Assembly (NCBI RefSeq): GCF_910594005.1
Contig: NC_057815.1
Location: 81,577,552-81,641,551 of the forward strand
DNA: 64,000 bases
Reading direction: 5' to 3'
Source: Cervus elaphus
Lineage: Eukaryota; Chordata; Mammalia; Artiodactyla; Cervidae
Shown: positions 20,939 to 32,221 of the stretch, piece after piece
Numbering within the stretch: the first letter of the stretch is position 1
Layout of the letters: every line of letters begins with the position of its first letter
Translations under genes and position numbers: made by a program
Notes under the pieces: generated by a model
What the model saw: the letters and a program-made list of their open reading frames with translations, nothing else
What the model was told of the DNA's origin: nothing
Database searches by the model: none

Positions 20939-23900
20939 TAGGAGCACCTCAATTCATAAGACAAACACTAACAGACATAAAAGGAGGAATTGACAGTAAC
21001 ACAATAATAGTAGGAGACTTTAACACCCCACTCACACCAATGGACAGATTACAAAACAGAAAGTCAATAAGGAAACACAAGTCTTAAATGATACATTAGA
21101 TCAGATGGATCTCATTGATATCTTAGGACATTCCATCTAAATGCAGAAGAATACACCTTCTTCTCAAGTTCACATGGAACATTCTCCAGGATAGACCACA
21201 TCTTGGGTCACAAATCAAACCTCAGTAAATTTAAGAAAATTGGAATGGTATTAAGCATCTTCTCTGACCACAATGCTATGAGACTAGATATCAGTTACAA
21301 GAAAAAAACTGTAAGAAACACAAACACATGGAGATTAAACAACACGTTTCTAAATAATCAGCAGATTACTGAAGAAATGAAAAAGGAAGTCAAAAAATTT
21401 CTAGAAACAAATGACAATAAAAACACGACCACTCAAAATGGATGGGATCAGAAAAAGCTGTTCTAAAAGGGAAGTTTATAGTAATACAATCCTACCTCAA
21501 GAAACAAGAAAAACATCAAAGAGACCACCTAACATTATGTCTAAAACAACTGAAAAAGAAGAAGAAGAACAACAACAAAAATACCAAAATTAGGAGAAGG
21601 AAAGAGATCACAAAGATCTGAGCAGAGATAAATGAAAAAGAAATGATAGGTAAAAAAACCAGTAGTAAAGATTAATAAAACTAAAAGCTGGTTCTTTGAG
21701 ATGATAAACAAAATTGATAAACATTTAGCCATATTCATCAATAAAAAAGAGAGAAGAATCAAATTTAAAAAAATAGAAATGAAAAAGGAGAGGTTACAGA
21801 CAATGCAGAAATACAAAGGATTATAAGAGACTATTATGAACAATGATATGACAATTAAATGGATAACCTGGAAGAAATGGAGAGATTCTTAACAAAGGTC
21901 AATCTTCCAAGACTGAACCAGGAAGAAATAGAAATTATGCACAGCCCAATTACAAGCACTGAAATTGAAGCTGTGATAAAAAGAAAAAAATCTCCCAAAG
22001 ATAAAAAACCCAGGACCAGATGGCTTCACAGGAGAATTCTATCAAACATTTAGAGAAGAGCTGAAGTAGTGAAGAAACTGAAAGCATTCTCCCTAAGATC
22101 AGAAACAAGTCAAGGGTGTCCACTTTCACCACTTTTATTCAATGTAGCTCTGGGAGTCCTAGCTATAGCAATCTGAGAAGAAAAAGAAATAAAAGTAATT
22201 CAGATGGGAAAAGAAGAAGTAAAGCTCTCACTGTTTATAGATGGCATGATACTGTGCATAGAAAACCCTAAAGATAGTATCAGAAAATTTCTAGAGCTAA
22301 TCAGTGAATTTAGCAAAGTTGCAGAATACAAAATCAGTACACAGAAAATACTGGCATTTCTATATACTAACAATGAAAATTCAGAAAGAAATTAAGGAAT
22401 CAATCCCATTCACCATTGCAACAAAAAGAATAAATATCTAGGAATAAACTTACCTAAGGAGACAAAAGAACTGTACACAGAAAATTATAAGACACTAATG
22501 AAAGAAATCAAAGATTATTTAAACATATGGAGAGATATTCCATGTTCCTGGGTAGGAAGAATCAATACTGTGAAAATGATTGTGCTACCAAATGCAATCT
22601 ACAGATTCAATGCAATCCCTATCCAATTACCAATGGCAATTTTCACAGAACTAGAACAAAAAATTTCACAACTCATTTGGAAGCACAAAAGACCCCAAAT
22701 AGCCAAAGCAATCTTGAGCAAGAAGAATGGAGCTGGAAGAATTAACCTTCCTGAGTTCAGATTATACTACAAAGCTACAGTCATCAAGACAGTATGGTAC
22801 TGGCACAAAAACAGAAATATAGACCAAGGGAACAGTTTTCAAAGCCCAGAAATAAATCAATGCACCTATGGGTATCTTATTTTTGACAAAGGAGGCAAGA
22901 ATATACAATGGGGCAAAGACAGCCTCTTTAATAAATGGTGCTGGGAAAACTGGACAGCTACATATAAAAGAATGAAATTAGAACACTTCCTAACACCATA
23001 CGCAAAGATAAACTCAAAATAGATTAAAGACATAAATGTAAGGCCAGAAATTATAAAACTCTTAGAGGAAAACATAGGCAGAACACTCTATGATATAAAT
23101 CAAAGCAAGATCTTCTATGACCCACCTTCTAGAGTAATGGAAATAAAAACAAAAGTGAACAGGTGGGACCTGATTAAATTTAAAAGCTTTTGCACAGCAA
23201 AGGAAACTATAAATAAGGTGAAAAGACAACTCTCAGAATGGTAGAAAATAATAGCAAATGAAACAGCTGACAAAGAATTAATTTCCAAAATATACAAGGA
23301 GCTCATACAACTTAGTGCAAAAAAAAAAAAAAATCAAAAAGTGGGGAAAAGACCTAAACAGACATTTCTCCAAAGAAGACATACAGAGGGCTAATAAACA
23401 AATGCTCAACATTGCTCATTATTAGAGAAATGCAAACCTAAACTACAATGAGATATCACCTCACACTGGTCAGAATGACCATCATCAAAAATCTACAAAC
23501 AGTAAATGCTGGAGAGGGTTTGGAGAAAAGGGAACACTCTTGCCCTGTTGGTGGGAATGTAAATGGATACAGCCACTATGGAAGACAGTCTGGAGATTCC
23601 TTAAAAAAACTAGGAATAAAACCACCATATGACCCAGCAATCCCACTCCTAGGCCTATACCCTGAGGAAACCAAAATTGAAAAGGCACATGTATTCCATT
23701 GTTCATTGCAGCACTGTTTAAATAGCTAGAAATGGAAGCAACCTAGATGTTCATCAACAGATGAATGGTTAAAGAAGTTGTGGTACATATACACAGTGGG
23801 ATAATTACTCAGCCATTAAAAGGAATGCATTTGAGTCAGTTCTGATAAGGTGGATGAACCTAGAACCTATTATACAGAGTGAAGTGAGTCAGAAAGAGAA

Positions 23901-23940
23901 AGATAAATCTTGTATTCTAACACATATATACAGAATCTAG
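20939..23940 (+). pseudogene. L1 ORF2 3' part (endonuclease end, RT, C-terminal domain), decayed
   Basis: Resumes after BovB with IGAPQFIRQTL and IIVGDFNTPLTP (endonuclease), then stops and frameshifts. The RT region is compressed: GFTGEFYQTF near 22,020-22,050 jumps soon to the conserved [17 protein letters not shown] segment (about 22,105-22,145), so part of the fingers and palm is deleted. The catalytic FADD box is FIDG at 22,234-22,245, losing one aspartate. A good run at 22,498-23,022 ([22 protein letters not shown]) covers the thumb and connection. The last 300 codons contain several stops. It ends SEVSQKEKDK...YRI at 23,940. It cannot support retrotransposition. Confidence 0.9.
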
Positions 23941-24298
23941 AAAAATGATATGAAGAATTTATTTACAGGGCACCAATGGTGAAGCAGACATAGAGAATAG
24001 ACTTATAAACATGGGGAGAGGGGATGAAATGTATGGAAAGAGTAACATGGAAACTTACACTATCATATGTAAAATAGATAGCCAGCAGGAATTTGTTGTA
24101 TGGCTCAGGAAAGTTAAACAAGAGCTCTGTATCAGTGTAGAAGGGTGGGATGGGGAGTGAGATGGGAGGGAGGTTCAAGGAAGTGTGTATATATATATAT
24201 ATATATACACACCTATGACTGATTCATGTTGTGGTGTGATAGAAAACAACAAAGTTCTGTAAAGCAATTATCCTTTAATAAATAAATAAATTAGAAAT
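23941..24298 (+). other. L1 3'UTR and A-rich tail with a (TA)n run
   Basis: The 3'UTR includes a TA dinucleotide run at 24,185-24,212, the ctgattcatgttgtggtgtg segment typical of L1 tails, and a degenerate AATAAA-rich tail. The exact right TSD follows at 24,299-24,314. Confidence 0.85.
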
Positions 24299-24447
24299 AA
24301 ATAAATGCACATTACAAAATTCATTAACATATAGCATCAATTGACAGAGCTCCAAGGAAATATAGATAAATCAAGAGTTTTGAAATACAGTTGAACTATG
24401 TGGAGATTGGGTGCCAACCTTCAAAACAGTTGAAAATCCACCTGTAA
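24299..24447. repeat. Right TSD of the L1, then short unique DNA
   Basis: 24,299-24,314 repeats aaataaatgcacatta from 12,564-12,579. The remaining 130 bp is unassigned. Confidence 0.85.
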
Positions 24448-24453
24448 CACTAG

Positions 24454-24742
24454 TTGTTGCCAGGCTTCTCTGTCCTTCACTATCTCCCTGAGTTTGCTCA
24501 AATTTATGTCCATTAAGTCAATGATGCCATCCATCCATTTCATCCTCTCCTGTCCCCTTCTCCTCCTGCCCTCAATCTTTCCCAGCATCAGAGTCTTTTC
24601 CAATGAGTCAGCTGTTTGCATCAGGTGGTCAAAGTATTGGAATTTCAGCCTCAGTACTTCCAATGAATATTCGGGATTGACTTCCTTTAAGATTGAATGG
24701 TTTAATGTTCTTGCAGTCCAAGGGACTCTCAAGAGTCTTCTA
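24454..24742 (-). mobile_element. BovB LINE 3'-region fragment
   Basis: The reverse complement of BovB C-terminal ORF sequence; minus-strand frame 24,421-24,732 gives [35 protein letters not shown] and LVKDREAW-like blocks. The last 3' tail bases are missing. Confidence 0.9.
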
Positions 24743-24834
24743 GTTTTGGAATAAATATTTCTCAGTTTATGCTGCAGTTTTTCTGTCTTATATGCAGCAG
24801 TCGCACAGTTTCCTTCTTTTAGTTTTTCTTAAAT

Positions 24835-25560
24835 GCCATTTTTAACATAACATTTAAAATTTTTAGATCTGTTTTAGATTTATAGAATTTTTATGGAGAA
24901 CGTATAAAGAATTCTCTCATACCCCACACACAATCTCTCCTATTATTTAACATCATCCATTAGTATGGTATATTTGTCACAATTAATGAACCGATGTTGA
25001 TACATTATCATCAACAAAAATCTGTGTTTTTAGATTTCCCCTGTTTTCCTCTAATGCCATTCTTCTGTTTTCAGTATCCCATCCAAGATTTCATATTCCA
25101 TCAACAGTCATGTCTGTCTATAGAATCCTCTTGGCTGAGAGAGTTTGTCAGACTTTCCTTGAAAGTTCTGAGGAGTACTAGTTAGATATTTTGTGGAATG
25201 TCAGTCTGGATTTGATTTATGTTGTTTCTGATTGTTAATCTGAGGCTCTGGGTGATTTGGAGCAAAAGTGTGAGGTAAACACCATTTTCTTCACATCATA
25301 TCTAGTGTACATGCTATCAATATAGCTTATCCTTGCTGACGTTAAACTCATTCACCTGACGAGATAGTGTGCGCCATGTCTATTTACTGGAGAAAGTTGG
25401 TCTCTAGTTTGATTTTCTTCCCTTTCCAGGCTGTGTCCTTAAAATCAATTTCTCTTGTTTTCACTTGGTTAAATTTGTTCAGCTACTTGCATCCAGAGAA
25501 TCCCGGTTAATGTAGACAACTATTTCCCCTTGATCTTGGCTGCATTTGTAGATTCAAGAG
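24835..25560. mobile_element. Old L1M-type LINE 3' region
   Basis: Segments such as cctattatttaacatcatcc, attagtatggtatatttgtc, acaattaatgaaccgatgtt, cccatccaagatttcatatt and gaggagtactagttagatat follow the order of an ancient mammalian L1 (L1M) 3' region. It is highly diverged with no open frame. Strand was not resolved with confidence; the T-rich start suggests antisense. Confidence 0.6.
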
Positions 25561-26560
25561 TCTTATAAATAACTTGGAGACATATTGGCTTGTGTTCAAA
25601 ATTCTGCCTTCTGAATATTACTCTGTACTCTTGTCTGGTATTTTACGATTCATCCTGATTTTTGATCCAAGATGAAGAGCTTTGTCTGATTGTCTGTAGT
25701 TACAGCCTCCAACTGACCCTGCCCTGTTCTTCACTGCACTCAGAGGCTCCCTTTCATAACAAACATTTGTACCTAAAACACACTTAGACAGAAAAAGATC
25801 CCATTTTCATTTGACTGGTAAAAACAAAGTTTTATGTAAATATAGTTGAGATTTCATAATAAAAATTTGTTCTAAGAAAGAGGATTATCTTAAGGAAAAG
25901 ATTAAAAAAAAAAGTTATGGAGAAAAAAAGTTGCATGACAAAATTCCTGAAAGAAAAATATGGAAATTAGCCTTTCTTGTCAAAAGATTATATATCTTTG
26001 AATTTCATGATGTTTTTAATTTAATTTTTAAAAATTGAGTCTCTGCCATTGAGTTTAAAATTAAGAAGGCACTGATGAGATTGTCAATGAATAAACATAT
26101 GGCAATGGAAATAGTAAGCATTTGTTTGGTAATTTAAAATTCTTTTTGGTATGGTTTCATATTCCCAAAGAAGGATACAGCTATTTCTGATAATATTGAA
26201 ATGCTAATAAAACATCAATTTAGTAACTGAGATGTCATTAGAAAGCAATCACCCATGTTTGTTTTAAAAGCTGCTTAGATATTTACATAATATTTTGTTT
26301 TGACTTCATAAGAGAAATGATCAAATAAAACTGATGGATCAATTTGTATAAATGACAAGATTTCTTTTTCAAGTATATGGGTTCAGTTGCCCAAGATTCT
26401 CAGCCAAGTTTGGAAGTTTCCAGTGTGAGTAGGACATGCTATTAAATTACCATGGAGGTAAAGACTAAATGATTTGTGATTTATTGGGAGTTTTCTAGCC
26501 AAATTGATCCTATGACATTTACCTTAAATCTTTTTCCTTTCCCTTCCAACTATAAGTGCT
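25561..26560. other. Unique AT-rich intergenic DNA
   Basis: No gene or repeat family was recognised. It contains A-runs near 25,901 and 25,922. Confidence 0.45.
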
Positions 26561-26561
26561 T

Positions 26562-26740
26562 GTTTAGGCATTTATCCACTGAATAGCTGTTTATTGAACA
26601 TTTCATACAAAGCACTGTGCTGGTCAATTTCAGGGGGAAAAAAATATGTACTGAATCCACTATCTGAATGCACATTTATTAACAATTATAATGTAGAGTA
26701 TTCTAAGGAATCTGAAGATGACTGGTTTTAAGAGGTCTGA
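26562..26740 (-). mobile_element. L2 LINE 3'-end fragment
   Basis: The pattern tgtttattgaacatttcata..aagcactgtgctgg followed by a stretch resembling the start of L2 3' UTR in reverse. Diverged. Confidence 0.5.
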
Positions 26741-26791
26741 AGACTGACACAGCTAAGGGGATATTGAGATAGGAAATGTATACTCTATTAT

Positions 26792-27022
26792 CTGGGTTTT
26801 CCAGGTGGAGTTAGTGGTAAAGAACCTGCCTGTCAATGCAGGAAACATAAGACATGTGGGTCCCTGGGTCAGGAAGATGGTCTGGAGGGAAGATCCCCTG
26901 GAGGATGGCATGGCAATCCACTCCACTATTCTGGCCTGGAGAATCCCATGGACAGAGGAGCCTGGCAAGCTACAGTCCATGGTGTCACGAAGAGTTGAGA
27001 CAGGGCTATAGTGACTTAACAC
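26792..27022 (+). mobile_element. Bov-tA SINE
   Basis: Head (gggttttccaggtggagttag), tRNA body (aagaacctgcctgtcaatgc), Bov-A part (gcatggcaatccactcc, gagaatcccatggacagagg) and an ACAC tail. No clean TSD was found. Confidence 0.92.
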
Positions 27023-28433
27023 ACACACATGTTAAAGTTATAGCATATTCATTGCACTACAGTGGTTCCATCTATCCCTCTACAAGTCTTACTTTTGCAG
27101 TACCAAATGCAAAAATGATTTAGAAGAAGTGTCATATACTTGTTTCCTAATATATTCTCAACCATAATTTGAGGTCTGGAAAAATGTCTTCTAAATGAAA
27201 GAATGTTGAAGTTTTGCTTTCTGGACTCCAGAAATAATAGAAATGCTAACTATAACAAACAGTTGTTTCCTGATTTTTACATTAATTTAAAAATATGTTA
27301 AAAAATAGCTCCTGGAACTACTTTCTGTCTCCTCACTTACAGTTAGGTTAGGACTCTTTTTGAACTCTAGATCCTCTAAGGTATAATTTGCACTGCTCGC
27401 TTCTACTTACTTTGAAAACACATCCTTTCCCCAGTGCCATCAACTCTCTTTTATCAGCAATCCTCACACTTCTGAAAGCTTCCATTCTCACCATGTGGCA
27501 CTGTGTCTTGTAAGAGTATCACACAGTTTGGGGGCAGCTGCAATGATGCCCTGGGGTTATTTTCTTTGTGATGGAGACTTATAACTCTTCCAGAGTCCAT
27601 TCCAAGGTGAACTTGACTCCTGTGGTTATCCAACTGCCTCCTTTAGAAGTGTTTCTGAATCATACATGTGACTGCTTCTGAGTCCTTCTGAAGACTACTA
27701 TGGGTTTTGCAAAGGGCCAGAAAACTAAAATAATATTATAGGAAAATGATTTTTAGGAAACTTATAAATGCTCTATTTAGCAATGGACAAGAGCATTAAA
27801 AGACAAAACAAATCACAATCAAGTAAAAGTTGACTTGAGACTACAAATAAATCACTTTGAAAGCCTAATTTAACATATTAAAATGATCAAATCATTTCAC
27901 AGGAGTGATTATCAGTATTTTGAAAATTGATACCTTGACATTCTATGTAGTGGAGGCAAAGGCTAATAGGCATTATATATTAGAGGCATATATATGTGTA
28001 TGTATTTATTTATACATTTATATATATAATGTGTAATAGTAATGTATTTGATATATACATTATATATATACACACATACACACATACATATATAAATTCA
28101 TTGGTATATTTATCTAATTTCATCTACTAAACTGTGCATTTAAACAAGGAAACAATATTATTAGTTCCTAAAAATATCTGTCATCAGTAGTTCTGGCATA
28201 GTTTGCATTTACTCTTTCTCTTTTCTCTCTCTCTATATATATAGTATTAAACTATTATATATAGTATTAAGCTGTTATATATAGTATATTTTATATATGC
28301 CCTAAACTATCTTTTGAAGGATGTTTTCATAGCTAACAGCTTTGGAAGATGAGAGATAGTGTCTCCCTCTGAGGCAGAGAGCAGATTTGTTCCCTGAAGG
28401 TTATGATATTGTCTCCCTAAAGGGCAAAAAAAG
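27023..28433. other. Unique DNA with two TA-rich simple-repeat tracts
   Basis: 27,987-28,095 is a degenerate TA/TG/CA tract. 28,217-28,235 is a CT run leading into a 20-bp minisatellite (about 2.6 copies, 28,236-28,288, unit tatatatagtattaaactat). No gene was recognised. Confidence 0.5.
28236..28288. repeat. 20-bp TA-rich minisatellite, about 2.6 copies
   Basis: Units start at 28,236, 28,256 and 28,276; the first two differ at two positions (aaactat and aagctgt ends). Confidence 0.85.
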
Positions 28434-28553
28434 AAAGAAAGTGAAGTTGCTTAGTCGTGTCCAACTGTTTGCGACCCCATGGACTACCAAGCTCCTCTGT
28501 CTATGAGATTTTCCAGGCAAGGGTACTGGAGTGGGTTGCCATTTCCTTCTCCA
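28434..28553 (-). mobile_element. Bov-A monomer SINE
   Basis: Reverse Bov-A unit: gtgaagttgcttagtcgtgt, gtttgcgaccccatggac, ttttccaggcaagggtactg, gccatttccttctcc. No TSD was confirmed. Confidence 0.9.
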
Positions 28554-28889
28554 AGGTTGGGAAGATTTTGTAGAAGCTCTAAAGCTTCCATATTTCTAAA
28601 CTGAATCCCTGGGCTCCTGTCTACACACATCGTTCTCTGCCTCACTACTGAGGAACATGGTGGAGCAAGAGACCCAGTGTGAATGTGAACTCATCGCCTG
28701 CTGTGTCGGGCATAATAAGGTCCTTTGCTTCTGACACAAAATCCTGTCTTCCTATAGCATCTATGAAGCTGTGACAGACTAACAGTTTAATTTTACAAGT
28801 AGAGCAAAATCTTAGCTTTGACACTTTGTAGTTATTTTTTTTAAGGTTTCTTTTTTTTTAAATAATAAAAAATAGCAATATTTTCTTAG
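28554..28889. other. Unique DNA
   Basis: No repeat or gene was recognised. Confidence 0.4.
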
Positions 28890-29275
28890 TGCAAGGAGTA
28901 TACAAACATGAGGAAACATGAGAAAAAAATATATAATCTCTGAACACAAAGAGGGTAACATTTTTATTTTAGCACAAATTTTAATGTTGTCTACATGTAT
29001 ATTTACATGATATCATATACTCATGCTAACAGCATAAATTGCATTTTGCCTACTGCTTTTGTTTCCTAAAATTATATGATGAGTATTTTTGTGTCATTTT
29101 TTTAAACATGATTTTGAATATCTGCTTAGTATTCCTTTTATTATAACCAAATCCTTTATTTACACAATTATTATTCTATTATTGAACATTTAGGTAATTT
29201 AAAGCTTTTACTTATTAAAAATGATTCTACAATGAGCATTTTTTCATACTTTTATTGTGCTTCTCTTTTTACAAG
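28890..29275. mobile_element. Ancient LINE relic (L1M/L2-like), tentative
   Basis: Segments like cattttgcctactgcttttg, attgaacatttaggtaattt and attctacaatgagcat follow a common mammalian LINE 3' pattern in antisense. Very decayed; family uncertain. Confidence 0.4.
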
Positions 29276-29564
29276 TAAAAAGCAATCCACAAGATGTAAT
29301 TGCTGTCTCAACAATTTTTCTTTTTTTTAATGTGTGTTTTAGTGCTCTCATTTTTGAAGCAGAAGTTCCACATAATCAGAATCTGCATAGGAGATTCTGT
29401 AATCCTTAACCTCATTAGACTCTTTAGCTGAGTGAATGGGCTTTGTGTTTCAATTCTTCTTGATTGGTTAGTCCAGAAGTATTAATCTGTTTCACAGATT
29501 CCACTGAAGTTTCCCTTCTCACCCTTCAATTAGGGAATCACCATCAAATGTACATGAGGTAGTA
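29276..29564. other. Unique DNA
   Basis: No repeat or gene was recognised. Confidence 0.4.
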
Positions 29565-29574
29565 GATTTACTTT

Positions 29575-29775
29575 GTTATTGTACAGTCGCTAAGTCTCAT
29601 CTGACTCTTTTGTGACCCCACGGACTACAGCCTGCCAGGCTTCTCTCTCCTTAGGATTTCCCAGGCAAGAATACTGGAGTGGGTTTCCATTTCCTTCTCC
29701 AGGCTATCTTCTCGACCCAGGAATTGAACTCACATCTCCTGCTTGGCAGGTGGATTCTTTGCCATTCAGACACCT
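29575..29775 (-). mobile_element. Bov-tA SINE with TSD
   Basis: Reverse Bov-tA: cagtcgctaagtctcatctg, gaccccacggactacagcc, gcaggtggattctttgcc. A 10-bp TSD gatttacttt flanks it at 29,565-29,574 and 29,776-29,785. Confidence 0.92.
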
Positions 29776-29906
29776 GATTTACTTTAGGTGGCTATCAAAA
29801 TAGATTTTTCTATCAAAATCTATTATTCAATTCTTTGAGTCTTTCTTAACATTTTGAAATAGCTGGCATTAATAGGATGACTGTAGAACTTTGTCTCATT
29901 TTGGTG

Positions 29907-30450
29907 TTGAATGAAAAAAAATGCACAGCTTAATATTTGAGAGTGGTGTTTTATTTGGTGTACAATGTCAAGGATGTAGGATATAGGATGTCAAGTTCAG
30001 GAGGCAGCATCTCAAGTAACCCTGAGAAAACTGCTCCAAAGAGCAATGGGGACACCATGATATATAGGACTTTTTGCAGCAACACTTGGTACCAGAAAAG
30101 GATTACTGTTAATAAAAAGTGAAAGTGAAAGTTGCTCAGTTGTGTCTGACTCTTTGAGATCCCGTGGTCTATACAGTTAATAAAAAGAAAACCAGATATC
30201 TCAAGTTAAGGAATTTAACACTTTTCTATGTATAGGAAGCTGCAGGAATCTGGGCTCACTGAAGTTATGATATGCCAGCTATCTGGGGCCAAGATCCTGT
30301 GTTTTCACATCCAGAGTTTCCTCAAGCTGCACCTCAGGGAGTGGCTGCCATCTGATGGCTGCCTGATGGCAGGTAGTCTCCTGAGTCCCCTCAGGGATCA
30401 CCATTGTGGAAATGGAGGTGCAATTGCCGATGACCGTGACATCCTTTGTT
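29907..30450 (-). mobile_element. Endogenous retrovirus LTR (ERVL-like), minus strand
   Basis: On the minus strand there is a TATA-like motif (cctatatatcatgg, about 30,057-30,070), an AATAAA signal (about 29,950-29,955) and a short U5 running into cattcaaca near 29,905-29,913. The plus strand shows gcagcatctcaagtaaccct, aaaactgctccaaagagc and gaaaaccagatatctcaag, typical of a ruminant LTR. No internal retroviral sequence is seen. A 56-bp SINE fragment with TSD sits inside. The 5' boundary of about 30,450 is approximate. Confidence 0.65.
30120..30175 (-). mobile_element. 56-bp 5'-truncated Bov SINE with perfect 12-bp TSD
   Basis: Only the 3' tail of a Bov-type SINE is present (gtgaaagtgaaagttgctc, tgtgtctgactctttgagat). 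Identical TSDs gttaataaaaag lie at 30,108-30,119 and 30,176-30,187. This is an independent, very short insertion within the LTR. Confidence 0.9.
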
Positions 30451-30827
30451 TACGAATATGGCAGGCAATATTTTATTTATAAATGGATTTGGAATAGATT
30501 TGTTTATTACCCTAGAATTAATGTCATGGTGATTGCGCTTTACCAAATTAAATATTTATTTACTCTCCGCCCAAAGCCTATCTGGGGAGTGCTTTCATTT
30601 CGCACACCTCTCTGATGCCTGCCACATCCTCCACAGCCATGACCATTGCTTTTCTAGGAAAGTTTACCTGCCATTTTGACAACTGATGGTATATTGTGAT
30701 AGTGTACGCTATAAACCCTAGAGGTAAGGTTTGGACTCTAATATACATATCTGAGATCAAATTTTCTGGTTGTATCCAAAATATCAGTCACTGTGCCTCT
30801 TCCTAAATCAGTATGAATTGCCACAGG
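30451..30827. other. Unassigned DNA between two LTRs
   Basis: No repeat family or gene was recognised. The 60-codon minus-strand frame at 30,578-30,760 is unremarkable. Confidence 0.35.
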
Positions 30828-30919
30828 GTCAGGCAGCTGACGCTGTGGGGCCGCGTAGTACTGGTCCATTAACGACCTGTGAGGAGAAGATAGACGAGCT
30901 CCAGGCTGGGCTGTGCTGT

Positions 30920-31038
30920 GCGGTGCTTATTCGCTCAGTCGTGTCTGACCCTCTGTGACCTTACGGACTGCAGCTCGCCAGTCCGTGGGACTCTCCAGGC
31001 AAGAATACTGGAGTGGGCTGCCATGCCCTCCTCCAGGC
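30920..31038 (-). mobile_element. Bov-A/Bov-tA SINE fragment nested in LTR
   Basis: Reverse Bov unit: ttattcgctcagtcgtgtct, ctgtgaccttacggactgc, aagaatactggagtgggctg, ccctcctccagg. The 5' tRNA head is missing. Confidence 0.88.
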
Positions 31039-31429
31039 GGCTCCAGGTTAGGCATTTACAACTAGCCACTTGTTTGTACTTCAAGATGGAATAATAACAG
31101 GAATAGGGCAAAGCTGGTCTCTACTTCCTCTGGACACTTTAAGATAACAGTTACGACAGGGCAGAGAGGGGCTAAACCCTGTTTGAGTAAAAGATCAAGA
31201 GGTCACATATTTCCCATCCTTGGGGCAAGGGAGACACTGTACATGTGCAGAAAGACTCCTTGGGGGTCAAAATGGAGGGGGCATCAGCCCTAAATCAGTG
31301 ATGCCAAGGCCTCCCATAGGCCTCTGAGTTGGAATCCATCTTGGAAAAAAATTTGCACACTCAAGTCAGGAAGAGTCTTCCTTCTGGCAGGTTAGGTGTG
31401 GAAAAAGATAATTGGTCAAAACAAAGAAC

Positions 31430-31612
31430 AACTTCCCAGGTACTCTGTGGTAAAGAATCCACCTGCCAAGCAGAGAACGGGTTCCATTCCTGGGTCAGGG
31501 AGATGCCCTGAAGAAGGAAATGGCAACCTACTCCAGTATTTTTGCCTGGGAAATCCATGGTAGGCTAAGTCCGTGGGGTCACAAAAGAGTCGACATGACT
31601 TAGTGACTAAAC
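31430..31612 (+). mobile_element. Bov-tA SINE nested in LTR
   Basis: Head (acttcccaggtactctgtgg), body (aagaatccacctgccaagca), Bov-A part (ggcaacctactccagtattt) and tail (gagtcgacatgacttagtga). An A/C-rich flank resembling caaaacaaag on the left and caaaacacag on the right may be the TSD. Confidence 0.9.
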
Positions 31613-31937
31613 AACAACAAAACACAGAGCCAGAAGAACAGTCCTATGTAAATGATTTAACCACCTCTTTGCCGGGCTCCTCCTCACTGGGGGGACACCC
31701 ACACCCTTTTTGTCTAGATGTGTATCTCAGCCTGGCTTCTGTCTTAAATAAACTGTTTCTCCCTGTGCTCTCCCATTTGTTGTGCTGTGTCTCTAATAAT
31801 AAATTTTGCACCTGTCTTTACAATTTTTGCCTCCTTGACACATTCTTGCTTTCAAATAGAGGCATGAACCAGGGAAAATTTGCCTCTGACCTCTAGCTCT
31901 TGCTGGTGGCTAGAATTCCTAGTCTTCATACAGGCTG

Positions 31938-32060
31938 ATGATGGTGGTTGTTTAGTTGCTAAGTTGTATTTGCAACCCCATGGACTGCAACCTACCAGGC
32001 TCCTCTGTCCATGGGATTTCCCAAGCAAGAATGCTGGAGTGGGTTGCCTTTTCTTCTCCA
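31938..32060 (-). mobile_element. Bov-A monomer SINE with 14-bp TSD
   Basis: Reverse Bov-A unit (gcaaccccatggactgcaac, aagcaagaatgctggagtgg). TSD cttcatacaggctg at 31,924-31,937 and cttcgtacaggctg at 32,061-32,074, one mismatch. Inserted exactly at the LTR's 3' edge. Confidence 0.9.
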
Positions 32061-32070
32061 CTTCGTACAG

Positions 32071-32207
32071 GCTGCTGCTGCTGCTGCTAAGTCGCTTTAG
32101 TCGTGTCCGACTCTGTGCGACCCCATAGAAGGCAGCCCACCAGGCTCCTCCATCCATGGGATTTTCCAGGCAAGAGTACTGGAGTGGGTTGCCATTGCCT
32201 TCTCCAT
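32071..32207 (-). mobile_element. Bov-A2-type SINE half, AGC tail
   Basis: Begins with the (CTG)n reverse of the Bov-A2 AGC tail, then ctaagtcgctttagtcgtgt, cgaccccatagaaggcagcc, gccattgccttctcc. Only one of the two Bov-A2 units is present. It adjoins the preceding SINE's right TSD. Confidence 0.9.
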
Positions 32208-32221
32208 GCCATCTACTGCTA

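Larger units (their letters stand above)
12580..24298 (+). mobile_element. Ruminant L1 (L1-BT-like), full 5' to 3', carrying nested BovB and Bov-A2
   Basis: It starts with an L1 5' end (agaacaagatggcgaagg) directly after the left TSD and ends in an A-rich tail (taataaataaataaa) before the right TSD. Removing the nested BovB (about 3.35 kb) and Bov-A2 (275 bp) leaves about 8.1 kb of L1. The order is 5'UTR 12,580-16,303, ORF1 remnant 16,304-17,170, ORF2 remnant 17,228-23,940 (split by BovB), 3'UTR 23,941-24,298. The element inserted by target-primed reverse transcription, as the TSD shows. Many stops, frameshifts and internal deletions make it non-functional. Confidence 0.93.
30828..31937 (+). 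mobile_element. Ruminant endogenous retrovirus LTR, split by two SINEs
   Basis: An LTR running from a tcaggcagctgacgctgtgg start to ...ctggtggctagaattcctag and cttcatacaggctg. It contains gaggtcacatatttcccatc in U3, an AATAAA signal at about 31,746 and another at about 31,798. U5 lies between about 31,800 and 31,937. A Bov-tA fragment (30,920-31,038) and a Bov-tA (31,430-31,612) are nested in it. Without them it is about 0.8 kb. There are no internal retroviral genes. Confidence 0.72.
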
